Below are positions 9,283 through 18,700 of a stretch of 64,000 bases of DNA, piece after piece. A program made the position numbers and the translations under genes. Position 1 is the first letter of the stretch. Each line of letters opens with the position of its first letter. This stretch comes from an uncultured Myxococcales bacterium (GTDB lineage: Bacteria > Myxococcota_A > UBA9042): assembly GCA_903929795.1 (NCBI GenBank), contig CAIYWC010000189.1, positions 1 through 64,000 of the forward strand. The letters are read 5' to 3'. The notes under the pieces were generated by a model. It searched no databases. It was not told the origin of the DNA and saw only the letters and a list, made by a program, of their open reading frames with translations.

Positions 9283-9903
9283 ATGTGGTGGTTTGGCACG
9301 AATTGCGCGGGCTGCGGCGTTCGCTTGGCGCTGGGCACAACCAACTGTTTTTGCGAAGGTTGTCTGCCGGCGGTGGAGCGCGCGCAGCAGTGGCGGCCCG
9401 TCGGGACGCTGCCGATCGCCGCGGCCTGGGCGTACACGGGCCCGCTGCAGGCGTGGATTGCCCGGTGCAAGAACGGGATGCTCAGCGACCCGCGCGCGCT
9501 CCTGCCGCCCATGCGCCAGCTGCTGGAGCAAGTGACCCAGGACGACGCGGTGCTGCTTGTGGCGGTTCCGCCCGAGCCGACGCGGTTGCGCCAGCGCGGC
9601 CTGCACGTGCCGGATCTGCTGGTCGACCAGCTGCGTGGCCCGCGGGCGCAGCGTGCGTGGCTGCTCGAACGGTTGGATCGCGCACCGGTGCGCCGCGATC
9701 GCGTGCGTGCGCCTCCCGTGTTGCGCGCGCTCGGGACCCATGCGCCGCGGCCGATCGTGCTGGTCGACGACGTCGTGACGACGGGCCAAACCCTGACGAC
9801 GGCGGCCGATGCGCTGCGGGGCGCTGGGCTGTCCGTGCTGGCGGCGATCTGCCTGATGGACGCGCGACCCCAGGTCCTGGCGCAGGTCCTGGCTCAGGGG
9901 TGA
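9283..9903 (+). CDS. comF: ComF-family phosphoribosyltransferase-like protein
   Basis: The protein has 206 residues. An N-terminal zinc-ribbon-like cysteine cluster (C8, C11, C22/C24, C27) is followed by a phosphoribosyltransferase fold with the PRPP loop IVLVDDVVTTGQT at 158-170 and VPPEPTRLRQRGLHVPDLL near 95-113, both typical of ComF/GntX. ComF supports DNA uptake in competent bacteria, though many family members have no proven role. The ATG at 9283 has GGAGG seven bases upstream. Its stop overlaps the 3' end of the convergent membrane-protein gene by 10 bp. Confidence 0.88.
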   Translation: MWWFGTNCAGCGVRLALGTTNCFCEGCLPAVERAQQWRPVGTLPIAAAWAYTGPLQAWIARCKNGMLSDPRALLPPMRQLLEQVTQDDAVLLVAVPPEPTRLRQRGLHVPDLLVDQLRGPRAQRAWLLERLDRAPVRRDRVRAPPVLRALGTHAPRPIVLVDDVVTTGQTLTTAADALRGAGLSVLAAICLMDARPQVLAQVLAQG

Positions 9904-11000
9904 AAAACGGTCGCGGTGGCCCAGCCGGCCCAGGCCCCGCCGGCCAGCACCGCAGCGGCGGCCGCCTGGACCAAGCCCGCGGCGCGCAGCACGACCTGCG
10001 AAGTACTGCGCGTGCGGACGAGCGCCGTCAGCGCGAGCGCCAGCAAGGCCAGCGCGACCGGGTCGGCCAGCCAAGTCGGGCCCCAGAGCGCCGGGGCAAT
10101 CACCGCCAGCAGCGTCAGCGCCAGGCTGGCGGCGAGGCCAGCGCATGCGTCCAGGCGGAAATCCGCGGGCGCGAAGTCGGCGCGCAGCAACACCAGCAGG
10201 GAACCCACCCGCGCTACGGCCAGCGCCACCGCGGCCAGGTTCCGCCCGTGTGAGGCGGCGGTGAGGAGCGGAAATCCCGGCGCGTGGGCCGGCAGCCGCC
10301 ACGCCAGCGCGGTCTGGCCAGCGAGCAGCAGGAGCGCAGCCAGCGGCAAAAGCGGCGCGAGAGATCGCAGGAGCGGCCGCGGGCGGCGCACCGCGACCCA
10401 ACCGAGCAGCACGGTCAGGAACAGCAGGCCGCGTGCCAGCCGGTCGGCGAGAAACCAGAACCCTGCGAGCCCTGTTGCGTCCACCTCGCCCGGCCCGACA
10501 AACTGCCAGCGCGCGGCGACCTGGGCGAACGGTAGCTCGGCGACCACCTGCGCCGGTTGCACCAGCGCATCGCCCAGCGGCGCGAACGGCAAGAGCGCCA
10601 GGAGCAGCGCGAGCGGCCAGCGCATGCCGGCTTGCAGCGTTGCGCCAACACCCAAGCTGGCAGCGAGCGCGGTCGGCAGGGTCCAGATGAGCGTTGGCCA
10701 CAGCGCGAGGTTCGCCGACGGCTGCAGCACCGCAACCGGCAGCCACAGGAGCGCGAGCCGCGCGCACAGGGACCGCTGCGCCGGCTGGACCAGGCCGCGT
10801 GACAGCAGCGCCACGACGACGACGCCGCCCACCAGACCGGGGCCCGGCGCGGCAATCAGCAGCGGCAACGCCAGCAGCAGCGCGAGGACCGCGGTCACCG
10901 GCCGCGCCTGGAACGCCAGCAGGAGCAACGGCGGCGCCAGCAGCAGCGCGAGCGCGGACACCTGGAGCGAATCAATCGCCAGCGCGGGCAGGTGAATCAT
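9894..11000 (-). CDS. Polytopic inner-membrane protein, unknown
   Basis: These 368 residues consist almost entirely of Leu/Ala/Val-rich hydrophobic stretches, about ten or more membrane helices joined by short loops. No catalytic motif is recognised. A segment LWGPTWLADPVALALL near the C-terminus faintly recalls the WWD haem-handling motif of cytochrome c assembly proteins, but too few residues agree to claim it. The ATG at 11000 overlaps the stop of the upstream gene (ATGA), so the two are translated together. If the upstream protein is truly ResB-like, this could be its membrane partner; that is speculation. Confidence 0.75.
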   Translation of the reverse strand: MIHLPALAIDSLQVSALALLLAPPLLLLAFQARPVTAVLALLLALPLLIAAPGPGLVGGVVVVALLSRGLVQPAQRSLCARLALLWLPVAVLQPSANLALWPTLIWTLPTALAASLGVGATLQAGMRWPLALLLALLPFAPLGDALVQPAQVVAELPFAQVAARWQFVGPGEVDATGLAGFWFLADRLARGLLFLTVLLGWVAVRRPRPLLRSLAPLLPLAALLLLAGQTALAWRLPAHAPGFPLLTAASHGRNLAAVALAVARVGSLLVLLRADFAPADFRLDACAGLAASLALTLLAVIAPALWGPTWLADPVALALLALALTALVRTRSTSQVVLRAAGLVQAAAAAVLAGGAWAGWATATVFHP

Positions 11001-12043
11001 GGCTGGCTGGCCTCGGCGCGACTGGCTGGGCGCCGCAACGCGCGCAGGAACACGGCACCCAGCCCGAGGAACGCGACCACCAGCGGCCACCCTGGGCGCG
11101 ACGGCGCCACTTGAATCCGCACGCGGTCCTGGCCGGCAACGAGCGCGGTCGCTGGCGCTCGCGGCAGCACATCCGGGGACGCGAGCAGGCGGACCGTAGG
11201 CGCCGCGCCGCGATCCGTCACGAGAACCAGCGGTCCGGCCTCGGTGCTCAGCTGCGGCTGGAGGTGGACCGAGAGCGAAGGCGCTTCCGCCTGGGCGTTT
11301 TGCTCAAGCGCGACGGCAAAGATAGCGGGATCGCCCGGTTTCGCTCGCCAGTTCAGGGTCATGTGCGTGGGCGCGGGCGCGGACGACGTCGCCATCCACG
11401 TGATTTGTTCGCCCTGATCGACGGCCGGCGCGCCCGACGCCAGCGTCACGCGGTGGCGCAGTCCGGCGCCTTCGACGGCGCAATCGAGCGTTTCCGAGCC
11501 GGCCCGCCGCTGACACTGTGCTTGCCAGCGACCGGGCGCCGGCGCTGGACCGCCGCCGTCGGCCATGGCAGCGGGCACGGTGGCGAGATCGGCACCGACG
11601 ACGACATCAAGCGAGACCGGCGGTGCACCAGCGGTCGCGCGGGCCCAAGCGCCCAGCACGGTCGGCAACGCGACAACCAGCAGCGCGTGCTCCGCGCGCC
11701 ACCGAGGTCGCTGGGCCAGCAGGATCGCCAGCGCGGCAAACGCCGTCAGCCCGCCGAGCAGCCAAACTGCCAGCGACCACGCCAGCGCATCCAGCCCAAG
11801 CGCGTGGAGCGCAAGCAGCTCACTGCGCGGCAGGCCATCGGTGGCCATGTCGGCGGCGTGCAGCTGTGGAACCTGGGTGCCCAGCCAAATGACGGCAGCC
11901 CAAAGCACGGCGAGCAGGGGGAGGGTGTTGGGCGCGCACGCCAGGTCCAGCAGCACGTCGGCCAGCGGACGCGACGCAGAGACCGTCAGCGTGTGCACCG
12001 CCGGACGGACACCGGGCGGACGCGCACTGGGTGGATCTGTCAC
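10997..12043 (-). CDS. Membrane protein, possibly ResB-like
   Basis: The protein has 348 residues. Two N-terminal membrane helices flank the segment LWAAVIWLGTQVPQ, which resembles the first helix and TxxPQ turn of ResB/Ccs1 cytochrome c assembly proteins. A third helix precedes a soluble beta-rich domain (about 150-310), probably periplasmic, and a last helix lies near 315-335. The GTG start at 12043 overlaps the khpA stop (GTGA), which favours this start and suggests coupling. The ResB link is weak because the later family motifs are not obvious. It sits where rimM and trmD usually follow rpsP-khpA. Confidence 0.7.
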   Translation of the reverse strand: MTDPPSARPPGVRPAVHTLTVSASRPLADVLLDLACAPNTLPLLAVLWAAVIWLGTQVPQLHAADMATDGLPRSELLALHALGLDALAWSLAVWLLGGLTAFAALAILLAQRPRWRAEHALLVVALPTVLGAWARATAGAPPVSLDVVVGADLATVPAAMADGGGPAPAPGRWQAQCQRRAGSETLDCAVEGAGLRHRVTLASGAPAVDQGEQITWMATSSAPAPTHMTLNWRAKPGDPAIFAVALEQNAQAEAPSLSVHLQPQLSTEAGPLVLVTDRGAAPTVRLLASPDVLPRAPATALVAGQDRVRIQVAPSRPGWPLVVAFLGLGAVFLRALRRPASRAEASQP

Positions 12044-12273
12044 GAGTCGACGAAATGAACCGTCACGCGCTGCTGGCGCAGGGCGGCGGCGGCATGGACG
12101 AGGTTGCGGATGGCGCGGGCCGTGCGGCCCTGTTTGCCGATCACTTTGCCGATGTCTTCACGCCGGACGAACAGCCGCAGGACAACGCCCTGCTCGCCGG
12201 TTTCTTCGTCGACGCGCACGTCTTCCGGGTGATCGACCAGGACGCTGGCGAGATAATGCAGAAATTCGCGCAT
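12040..12273 (-). CDS. khpA: KH-domain RNA-binding protein KhpA
   Basis: This 77-residue single KH domain has the RNA-binding GxxG loop in DIGKVIGKQGRTARAIR near 41-57. KhpA (YlqC) binds RNA, often with KhpB, and affects cell-size control and sRNA networks in other bacteria. The ATG at 12273 has a GGAGAG site upstream. It lies 54 bp after rpsP, the classical order rpsP-khpA, and its stop overlaps the next gene. Confidence 0.93.
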   Translation of the reverse strand: MREFLHYLASVLVDHPEDVRVDEETGEQGVVLRLFVRREDIGKVIGKQGRTARAIRNLVHAAAALRQQRVTVHFVDS

Positions 12274-12327
12274 TCTTGCTCTCCAAGCCAACAACCAGCT
12301 TGCCAAGAATCCGGCAAGCGCGCGAAA

Positions 12328-12579
12328 TTACGCGCGATCGAGCTGGCGAACAAGCGAAGCGACGGTATCGGAAGGCGTCGCGCCAACGCCGACCCAGTGG
12401 TCGTACCGGGCGCGCTCAAGCGTCACGCGGCCGTGGGCAGCGCCCTTGGCGGCGGGATCGTACGTGCCGATCTGCTCGAGGAAACGGCCGTCGCGGCGCG
12501 CTTCGTTCGGCGCGGCAACGATGCGGTAGTACGGGTGTTTTTTGCCGCCAAAGCGGGCCAGACGGATGCGAACGGACAT
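12328..12579 (-). CDS. rpsP: 30S ribosomal protein S16
   Basis: The protein has 83 residues, the normal length. The start MSVRIRLARFGGKKHPYYRIV is diagnostic, and the later segments RDGRFLEQIGTYDP and LERARYDHWVGVGATPSDTV also fit. S16 stabilises the 5' domain of 16S rRNA during 30S assembly. The ATG at 12579 was chosen by homology. A near-consensus promoter lies about 50 bp upstream. Confidence 0.97.
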   Translation of the reverse strand: MSVRIRLARFGGKKHPYYRIVAAPNEARRDGRFLEQIGTYDPAAKGAAHGRVTLERARYDHWVGVGATPSDTVASLVRQLDRA

Positions 12580-12627
12580 GAGACCTCGGCAATTTGACCG
12601 GCACCGGGACACGGCGCGGGGGTGAAA

Positions 12628-12656
12628 AGTCTAATGGCGATCGCGGGTCCTGTCAA
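12628..12656 (-). promoter_or_regulatory. Sigma-70 promoter of rpsP
   Basis: On the minus strand TTGACA (12651-12656), a 17-bp spacer and TAGACT (12628-12633) are followed by a predicted start near 12621 and a leader of about 42 nt. It overlaps the last codons of plsC, which is read on the same strand from further upstream. Confidence 0.8.
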
Positions 12657-13384
12657 TCTGATCCGTCACCGGCCGCCGCGTCATCGCGCCGCAGCACCGC
12701 GGCCATCTGCGCGTGGACGGCCGCGACGAGCCCTTCGCGGTCGGTCCCGGCGGTCGGCACCGGCGGCAGGATCGTCACATGGACTGCGCGTTGCGTCCGA
12801 GGCACCCGCGCGCCGTAGGGCAGCACATCCGCGGTTCCGCGCAGCACGACCGGCAGGATCGGCACGCCGGCTTGCTGCGCCAGCCAAAACCCGCCCTTCT
12901 TGAACGGCTGCAGCTGGCCGTCGCGCGAACGCGTGCCTTCCGGAAAGACGAGCACGCTCTGCCCTGCCCGCACGCGATCGGCCGCCGCCTGCATCGCCGC
13001 CACGGCCTTGCCGCTGTCGCCGCGGTCGACGAACACGGCGCCCGTACGGCGAATAATGGCACCGAAAATCGGCACTTTCAGCAGCTCCCTCTTCGCCACG
13101 TAGGTCATGCCGGTCGGCACGTCGGCAAAAAGCACGAGCGGATCAAAGTTGGACTGGTGATTGGCGACGATGACGTACGGCTGGCCGGGCTGCACATGCG
13201 CCGCGCCGGACACGTGCACGCGCGTCTGCACCGCGTCCAGCTGCGCCCGCGCCCAGCGCGCCTGGTGCTGCTCGACCGCTGCCATCTGACCACGCGCCGC
13301 CGACCACATCGCCAGCGGGCCGCGTCCGAGCGTCTGCGCCGCCATCACCGCCCAGTATTTGACGCCCAGCCGTGCGATTGCCAT
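12653..13384 (-). CDS. plsC: 1-acyl-sn-glycerol-3-phosphate acyltransferase
   Basis: PlsC adds the second acyl chain to lysophosphatidic acid at the inner membrane, giving phosphatidic acid. The 243-residue protein has an N-terminal hydrophobic stretch, the catalytic NHQSNFD (NHX4D) at 75-81, and the glycerol-phosphate-binding FPEGTRSRDG at 147-156. The ATG at 13384 is the best start by homology. A promoter-like element places the transcription start only about one base before this ATG, so the mRNA may be leaderless, or translation may begin at the ATG at 13345. Confidence 0.92.
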   Translation of the reverse strand: MAIARLGVKYWAVMAAQTLGRGPLAMWSAARGQMAAVEQHQARWARAQLDAVQTRVHVSGAAHVQPGQPYVIVANHQSNFDPLVLFADVPTGMTYVAKRELLKVPIFGAIIRRTGAVFVDRGDSGKAVAAMQAAADRVRAGQSVLVFPEGTRSRDGQLQPFKKGGFWLAQQAGVPILPVVLRGTADVLPYGARVPRTQRAVHVTILPPVPTAGTDREGLVAAVHAQMAAVLRRDDAAAGDGSD

Positions 13385-13391
13385 GCGCCAA

Positions 13392-13420
13392 AACGTAGCG
13401 CTTGCACAGTGAGCCGGCAA
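13392..13420 (-). promoter_or_regulatory. Promoter-like element of plsC
   Basis: On the minus strand TTGCCG (13415-13420), a 17-bp spacer and TACGTT (13392-13397). The predicted start is about 13385, next to the ATG at 13384. Confidence 0.5.
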
Positions 13421-13433
13421 GTCCGCGTGTTGT

Positions 13434-13445
13434 GTGAACGTTCAC
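13434..13445. promoter_or_regulatory. Perfect 12-bp palindrome, possible operator
   Basis: GTGAACGTTCAC reads the same on both strands. It lies between the two divergent promoters, 13 bp from the plsC -35 box and 11 bp from the -35 box of the IgGFc-like lipoprotein gene, so a bound dimeric regulator could affect both. No specific regulator is recognised. Confidence 0.45.
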
Positions 13446-13456
13446 CGTGAGTTTGC

Positions 13457-13486
13457 TTGCCGCGCGGGGCAGCAATCCGGTACGCT
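13457..13486 (+). promoter_or_regulatory. Promoter-like element of the IgGFc-like lipoprotein gene
   Basis: TTGCCG (13457-13462), an 18-bp spacer and TACGCT (13481-13486), with a predicted start near 13493, about 38 nt before the chosen ATG at 13531. Confidence 0.5.
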
Positions 13487-13530
13487 GACTGATTGCGCCG
13501 ATGGTTGACAACCGGCGAGGTAAACGGACG

Positions 13531-15720
13531 ATGCGGACGCAGTCGACGAACTTCCCAAACGTCCTCTTTCGCGGGCAGTTGGCGCCGGTGGTCGCTGCGG
13601 CTTTGGTGTGTGCGGCCGCGCTCGCGTGCAGTTCTCCGGCGGCCAGCGTGGACACCGACGCGGGCAGTGACGCCGTCAGCGCCGGCGATGTGGGCCCCGA
13701 GCTTGGCGCGGGCCAGATCTGCCTGCCAGGCACGGCAACATCCTGCGCAACCACCGATTACGTCACACGCTGCAACGACACCGGCACGGCGATCGAGACC
13801 GTGCTCTGCACCAACGCCGACGGCGATCCGACCAAGTGTTTTGACGCCGGGCGCTGCTCGGACTGCGTGCCGGGCCTGAGCAAGCGCTGCGCGCCGACCG
13901 ACTCCACGCTGGTCGAGCGCTGCGACGACACCGGCAACTGGACCACCGACCAGCAATGCGACGCATCCACCGGCCAGCAGTGTGCGCCGGGCGGATTGTG
14001 CCAAAAAGCGTGCGATATCAATGTGAAAGCCAACAGCTACGTCGGATGCGCGTTTTGGGCGACGGACCTCGACAACGCGTTCGTGCCCGGCGGCGGGCGC
14101 AGCTACTTTGACGCCGCGAACGCGCAGTACGCGATCGTCGTGTCCAACCCGTCGGACAAGCTGACGGCGACGGTCAAGATTACCTATTTTGAGGACGGTC
14201 AGGAATTGCCGCAAACCGTCGATTCGGCCGGCAATCCGTTGCCCTTGGATCCGCTGGCGCCTGGCGATCTGCGCGTGTTCAACATGCCGCCGCGCAACAT
14301 CGACGCGACTTCGTCGACGTTTCAGGCATGGCGCGTCACGTCGACTGCGCCGATCGCGGCGTACCAGTTCAATCCGCTGGAAAATGTCGGCGTGTACTCA
14401 AACGACGCGTCGCTGCTGCTGCCCGAAGAGCTGCTGGGCACGTATTACATCAACATGACGCGGGAAGAGACCTTCTCGATTTTACGCGGCTTTTTGACCG
14501 TGGTCGCGACGCAGCCCGGCCAAACCAACGTCACCATCACGTTTCCGACGCCCGACAACGACGCGACCGGCACGACGTGGCCGTTGCTGACACTGGCGAG
14601 CCAGGACGGCGCGATCAAGTCCTACAAGAGCGGAGAATCTGGGTCGTTTACGCTGACGCAGTGGGGCACGCTCAACATCGAGACCAATCTGGTCGGCGCG
14701 GACCTGACCGGCGCGATCATTCTGGCCGACAAGAAAATCGCGGTGTTCGGCGGCAGCGAGGCGTCCAACGTGCCCAACACCAACCACTGCGACGTGGCCA
14801 AGTGCCAGCCCGGCGACCTCGATGCCGGCCAGAAATGCGGGCACTGCGTCTGGGACGGCAAGACCCAATGCGCAAGCAATGACGACTGCGGCAGCTTTGT
14901 CACGTGCTGCGCCGACCACCTGGAACAGCAGCTCTTTCCGGTCAATGTGTGGGACAACCACTACGTGGCGGTCAAGCTGTACCCGCGCGGCAAGGAACGC
15001 GATGCGTGGCGCTTCATGGCCGCGACTCCGGGCACGAAAATCACGCTGTCGCCCAGCCCGATCGACCCCAAGGGCAAGGCGGTCAGCGTGCCGGTGCTGG
15101 GGACGGGTGAGTGGTATGAGTTTGAAACAATAGACAATTTTGAGATTACCTCCAAGCATGAGGATGGCTCGCCGGCGCCGATCCTGGTCGGCCACTTCAT
15201 GGAGAGCCAGGACGCCCCGGATCCGGGCGCGCAGCCGGGCGACGCGGGGACGGGCGATCCGTCCTTCATGCTCGCGATTCCGTCGGCGCAATGGCGTTCC
15301 GACTACGTGTTCCTGGCGCCGGACAAATACAGCTTCAGCTACGTGTCGGTCGCCGCGCCGATTCACCGGGTCTGCGCGCTCGCAACCGCACACCAGGGCG
15401 CGGTCTGCACGACGGACAGCGACTGTGGCGCCGGCGCCGCCGCGAATTCCTGCGCGGATGACACGGCGGTCACGTTCGACGGCCAGCTGATCCCGCCCGA
15501 CCAATTCTTCAATGCTTCCAAGAACTACAAGGCCGCGCGGTTCGCCGTCAATCCGGGGCCGCACACGATCCACGGGCTTCCGGTGCTGGGACCTGACGGC
15601 AAGCCGGCGGCGTCGCGGGTCGCGGTCGACGTGTATGGCTACGACCAATACGTGTCCTACGGCTATCCGGCCGGGCTGGACCTGAAGGATTTGCAGTACG
15701 TTACGCAGCCCGGGCCGTAG
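13531..15720 (+). CDS. Large lipoprotein with an IgGFc-binding-like domain
   Basis: The protein has 729 residues. A signal peptide ends in AALAC (Ser at +2) near residue 33, followed by an Asp/Ala/Gly linker. Residues 55-160 hold paired cysteines in two or three similar units (TATSCATTDYVTRCNDTG, KRCAPTDSTLVERCDDTG). From about 165 onward the protein matches the IgGFc-binding family seen in delta-proteobacteria, with AAYQFNPLEN, YSNDASLLLP and long beta-rich segments. The name comes from animal mucus proteins; binding of antibody is not implied. The ATG at 13531 is preferred over one at 13501 because it starts the signal peptide cleanly and has GAGG upstream. Confidence 0.85.
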   Translation: MRTQSTNFPNVLFRGQLAPVVAAALVCAAALACSSPAASVDTDAGSDAVSAGDVGPELGAGQICLPGTATSCATTDYVTRCNDTGTAIETVLCTNADGDPTKCFDAGRCSDCVPGLSKRCAPTDSTLVERCDDTGNWTTDQQCDASTGQQCAPGGLCQKACDINVKANSYVGCAFWATDLDNAFVPGGGRSYFDAANAQYAIVVSNPSDKLTATVKITYFEDGQELPQTVDSAGNPLPLDPLAPGDLRVFNMPPRNIDATSSTFQAWRVTSTAPIAAYQFNPLENVGVYSNDASLLLPEELLGTYYINMTREETFSILRGFLTVVATQPGQTNVTITFPTPDNDATGTTWPLLTLASQDGAIKSYKSGESGSFTLTQWGTLNIETNLVGADLTGAIILADKKIAVFGGSEASNVPNTNHCDVAKCQPGDLDAGQKCGHCVWDGKTQCASNDDCGSFVTCCADHLEQQLFPVNVWDNHYVAVKLYPRGKERDAWRFMAATPGTKITLSPSPIDPKGKAVSVPVLGTGEWYEFETIDNFEITSKHEDGSPAPILVGHFMESQDAPDPGAQPGDAGTGDPSFMLAIPSAQWRSDYVFLAPDKYSFSYVSVAAPIHRVCALATAHQGAVCTTDSDCGAGAAANSCADDTAVTFDGQLIPPDQFFNASKNYKAARFAVNPGPHTIHGLPVLGPDGKPAASRVAVDVYGYDQYVSYGYPAGLDLKDLQYVTQPGP

Positions 15721-15795
15721 CCGCCCAGGCCTGGTAGCCAGTGGCTGAATCACGCTCCGGGGCCAAGGCCCAGCGTGGGGTTTGAAGGAGTCAGC

Positions 15796-18700
15796 ATGAA
15801 TCCGCAGCGCCCGTCGTTTCTCCAGCCCAGAGCCATGCTACTGCTGGGCGCACTCCAATTGGCGCTGCTGGCCGGCTGCGGCGCGAAGTCGCCAGGGAAC
15901 GGCGCCAGCGCGGCGACGCAGGATGCGGTCGGAACGGACGCGATCGCCGGACCGGATGCCGTGGACGCCGGCGATGCAACGACGCAGACCCAGAACGTTT
16001 TCTCGCTGCAATCCGTCACCCCCGCGCAAGGTCATACCGGCGGCGGCGAGCCGGTCACGCTCACGGGCCACGGCTTCTCGGACGGTGTGCAAGTGCTGTT
16101 CGGAACTGCGCCGCTGGACCCGTCGGTGGTGTACGTCGTGGACGAAGCGACGATCCAGGTGACCACGCCACCGCATGAGAGTGGCCCCGTGGATGTGACC
16201 GTCGCGCTGCCAGGGTCGCCGCCGCAGGTCGCGGTGCTGCCCAGGGCGTTCCTGTATTACAACGATGTGGTGCTGACCAAAGTCGACCCGCCGCAGGGGC
16301 CGACCGCGGGCGGGACCGCGATCAGCATCCACGGCACGGGCTTCAGCGGCGACTGCCAGGTGCTTGTCGGCGGCAAACAGGCGCTGAACGTGCAGATCGT
16401 CGCAGACGACACGCTGACGGCCATCACGCCGCCGGGCACATTCGGGCCCGTACCGGTGCATGTCATCAACGCGCGCGGCACGGGCTTGCTGAAAGACGGC
16501 TTCGCCTACACCGCGGCGCCAACCATCACGTCGGTCGCACCCGCGGCAGGCCCCACGGCGGGCGGCACACAGGTCATCGTCTACGGCACCGGCCTGAGCG
16601 CGGACGTCGACGTGCGGATCGGCAGCGGCAAGGCGACCGTCCTGAGCGTGAGCGGCAGCACCCAGGCGCACGTCGCCACCCCGCCTGGCACCGCGGGCAA
16701 GGCCGACGTCACCGCGACGACAGCGTTTGGCGCCAGCACCTTGCCGGGCGGCTACGTGTACTCCGACGACCAGGGTCAGGCCGCCACGCAAATCCTGTCG
16801 ATCGCGCCGCCGTCCGGGCCACTCGCGGGCGGCAACACTGTCGCTGTCATCGCGACCGGCTTGGTTGCCAAGAGCGACTCCACGATCCTTTTTGGCCAAA
16901 AGCTGGCTGAAATCCTCAGCGTCGACGCGGTTGCACACACGGCGCTCGTGCGCGTGCCCGCCGGCGCGACGACCGGCGCGGTCGACGTCACGCTGATGAC
17001 CTCCAAAGGTAACGACAAAGCCACGGGCGGCTACACGTACAGCGACGCGCTGACGCTCAGCGGCGTCGCACCCGCGTCCGGCCCCAGCACCGGCGGCACG
17101 GGGATCGTCCTCACCGGCAGCGGCTTTGCCAAGGGCACGGTCAACGTCAAGATCGGCGCACTGGCGGCGAGCGGGCTGTCCGTCGTCAGCGACACCGAAA
17201 TTCACGCCACTACGCCGCCGGGCCAGCCGGGCTACGCGGACGTCACGGTGTTCAACGACACCAGCGCGGTCACCTTGGCCGGTGGTTTTGCCTACACGGG
17301 CAGCAAGCTGGCGCTGTATGTCGTCTACCCGCCGCTGGGCGCGCAGGCGGGCGGCACGCTCGTGCACGTGTACGGCCAGGGCTTTGACGCCAACCTCGCG
17401 GTCACGTTTGGCGGCAACCCCGCGACGCACTTCACGTTTATCGATCCAGGCCACGTCACGGTCAAGACGCCGGCCGGCAAGGTCGGCGCGGTCGACGTCA
17501 GCGTCACCGGCGGCGACGCCAAGGCGACATTGACAAAAGGTTACGCGTACTTTGACCCGATGTCCGGCAACGGCGGCACCTGGGGCAGCGCGATCGACGG
17601 CGCAATCAACATCACCGTGCTTGACGCCAGCAGCAACGCGCCGATCCCGGATGCATTCACGATGCTGTGGACCGACCCGACAACGCCCTACCAGGGCTTC
17701 ACCAACGCCGACGGCCAGATCACATTCTCCGGCGATGATCTGACCGGCAAGCAGATGATCTCCGCGTCCAAGACCGGCTATGACGCCTCGTCCGTCGTGC
17801 TGTTCAACGCACAAAACGTCACCGTGCACTTGAATCCGACCTCGCCGCCGTCGCCAGGCAGCCCGCCGCCGGGCCAGATTCCGCCGACGATCGCCGGCCA
17901 CGTCATCGGCGTCGACAAGTACGTGTTCATCCCCGACGGCGACTGCAATGCGTACGCCGGCCAGGGCCAAGTCCCCGGAGCGACGTGCAATTCCTGTACC
18001 GCGGACAGCCAGTGCGGCGCCGGATTCGCGTGCGTGGACATCGGCCCGGACGGCAATGGCATCGCCAACGGCACGCGCTGCGTCGCGGATTGCAGCCAGG
18101 GCCAAGGCTGTCCGGCGCAGTTCAAGTGCGCGGGCGTGGGCACGGCCGGTTTCCGCTGCATTCCGGCGGCGGGCGAGCTTGCCGCGTTCTGCCTGCACTC
18201 CAAGCCGGACGTGTTCAGCCAGGACGACTATCCCGCCGAGGGCGCCGCCTTCCTCGCCGATCCGCTCAACGCCTACGCCTACAAGATCGACGTCGCACCG
18301 GGTGAGCAGGCGGTCATCTGCTTTGGCGGCTACAAGACGTTCGGCGCCGTGCTGCAAGCCGACAATCCGCAGTCGATGGCCGCGTTTACGCCGACCGTCA
18401 TGGGCGTCCAGCGCCACATCATGGTCCAGCCGGAGCAGCAGGTGACGGGCATCGACGTGAAGCTGGACATTGCGCTGGGCCAATCCGCGGCGGTTCGCCT
18501 CGACCAGCCGCCGGTGTGGGGCCAGCCGAACGCGTCGATCATCAACTTCGTCCAGCCGCAGCTGATCCTCGGCTCGGATGGCGCGCTGCGCTGGCCGGTC
18601 GATGCATACAAGTTCTCGTTTGACACGGATCCGGCGCTGTTGACCCTGACAAACCTGCCCGCGAGCTTCACCGGCGTGCTATCGGACGCGTCTCTGACGC

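Noticed and set aside
9283..9312. A sigma-54-like TGGCACGAATTGC at the start of comF
   Set aside because: The distance between GG and GC is 8 bases instead of 10, and it lies inside the coding sequence.
10997..12043. Firm assignment as cytochrome c assembly protein ResB
   Set aside because: Only the first membrane helix and TxVPQ turn agree; no conserved His or later motif was found, so it is listed as possible only.
15838..18483. 881-codon minus-strand frame opposite the TIG lipoprotein
   Set aside because: It mirrors the codon bias of the real gene and has no recognisable motif.
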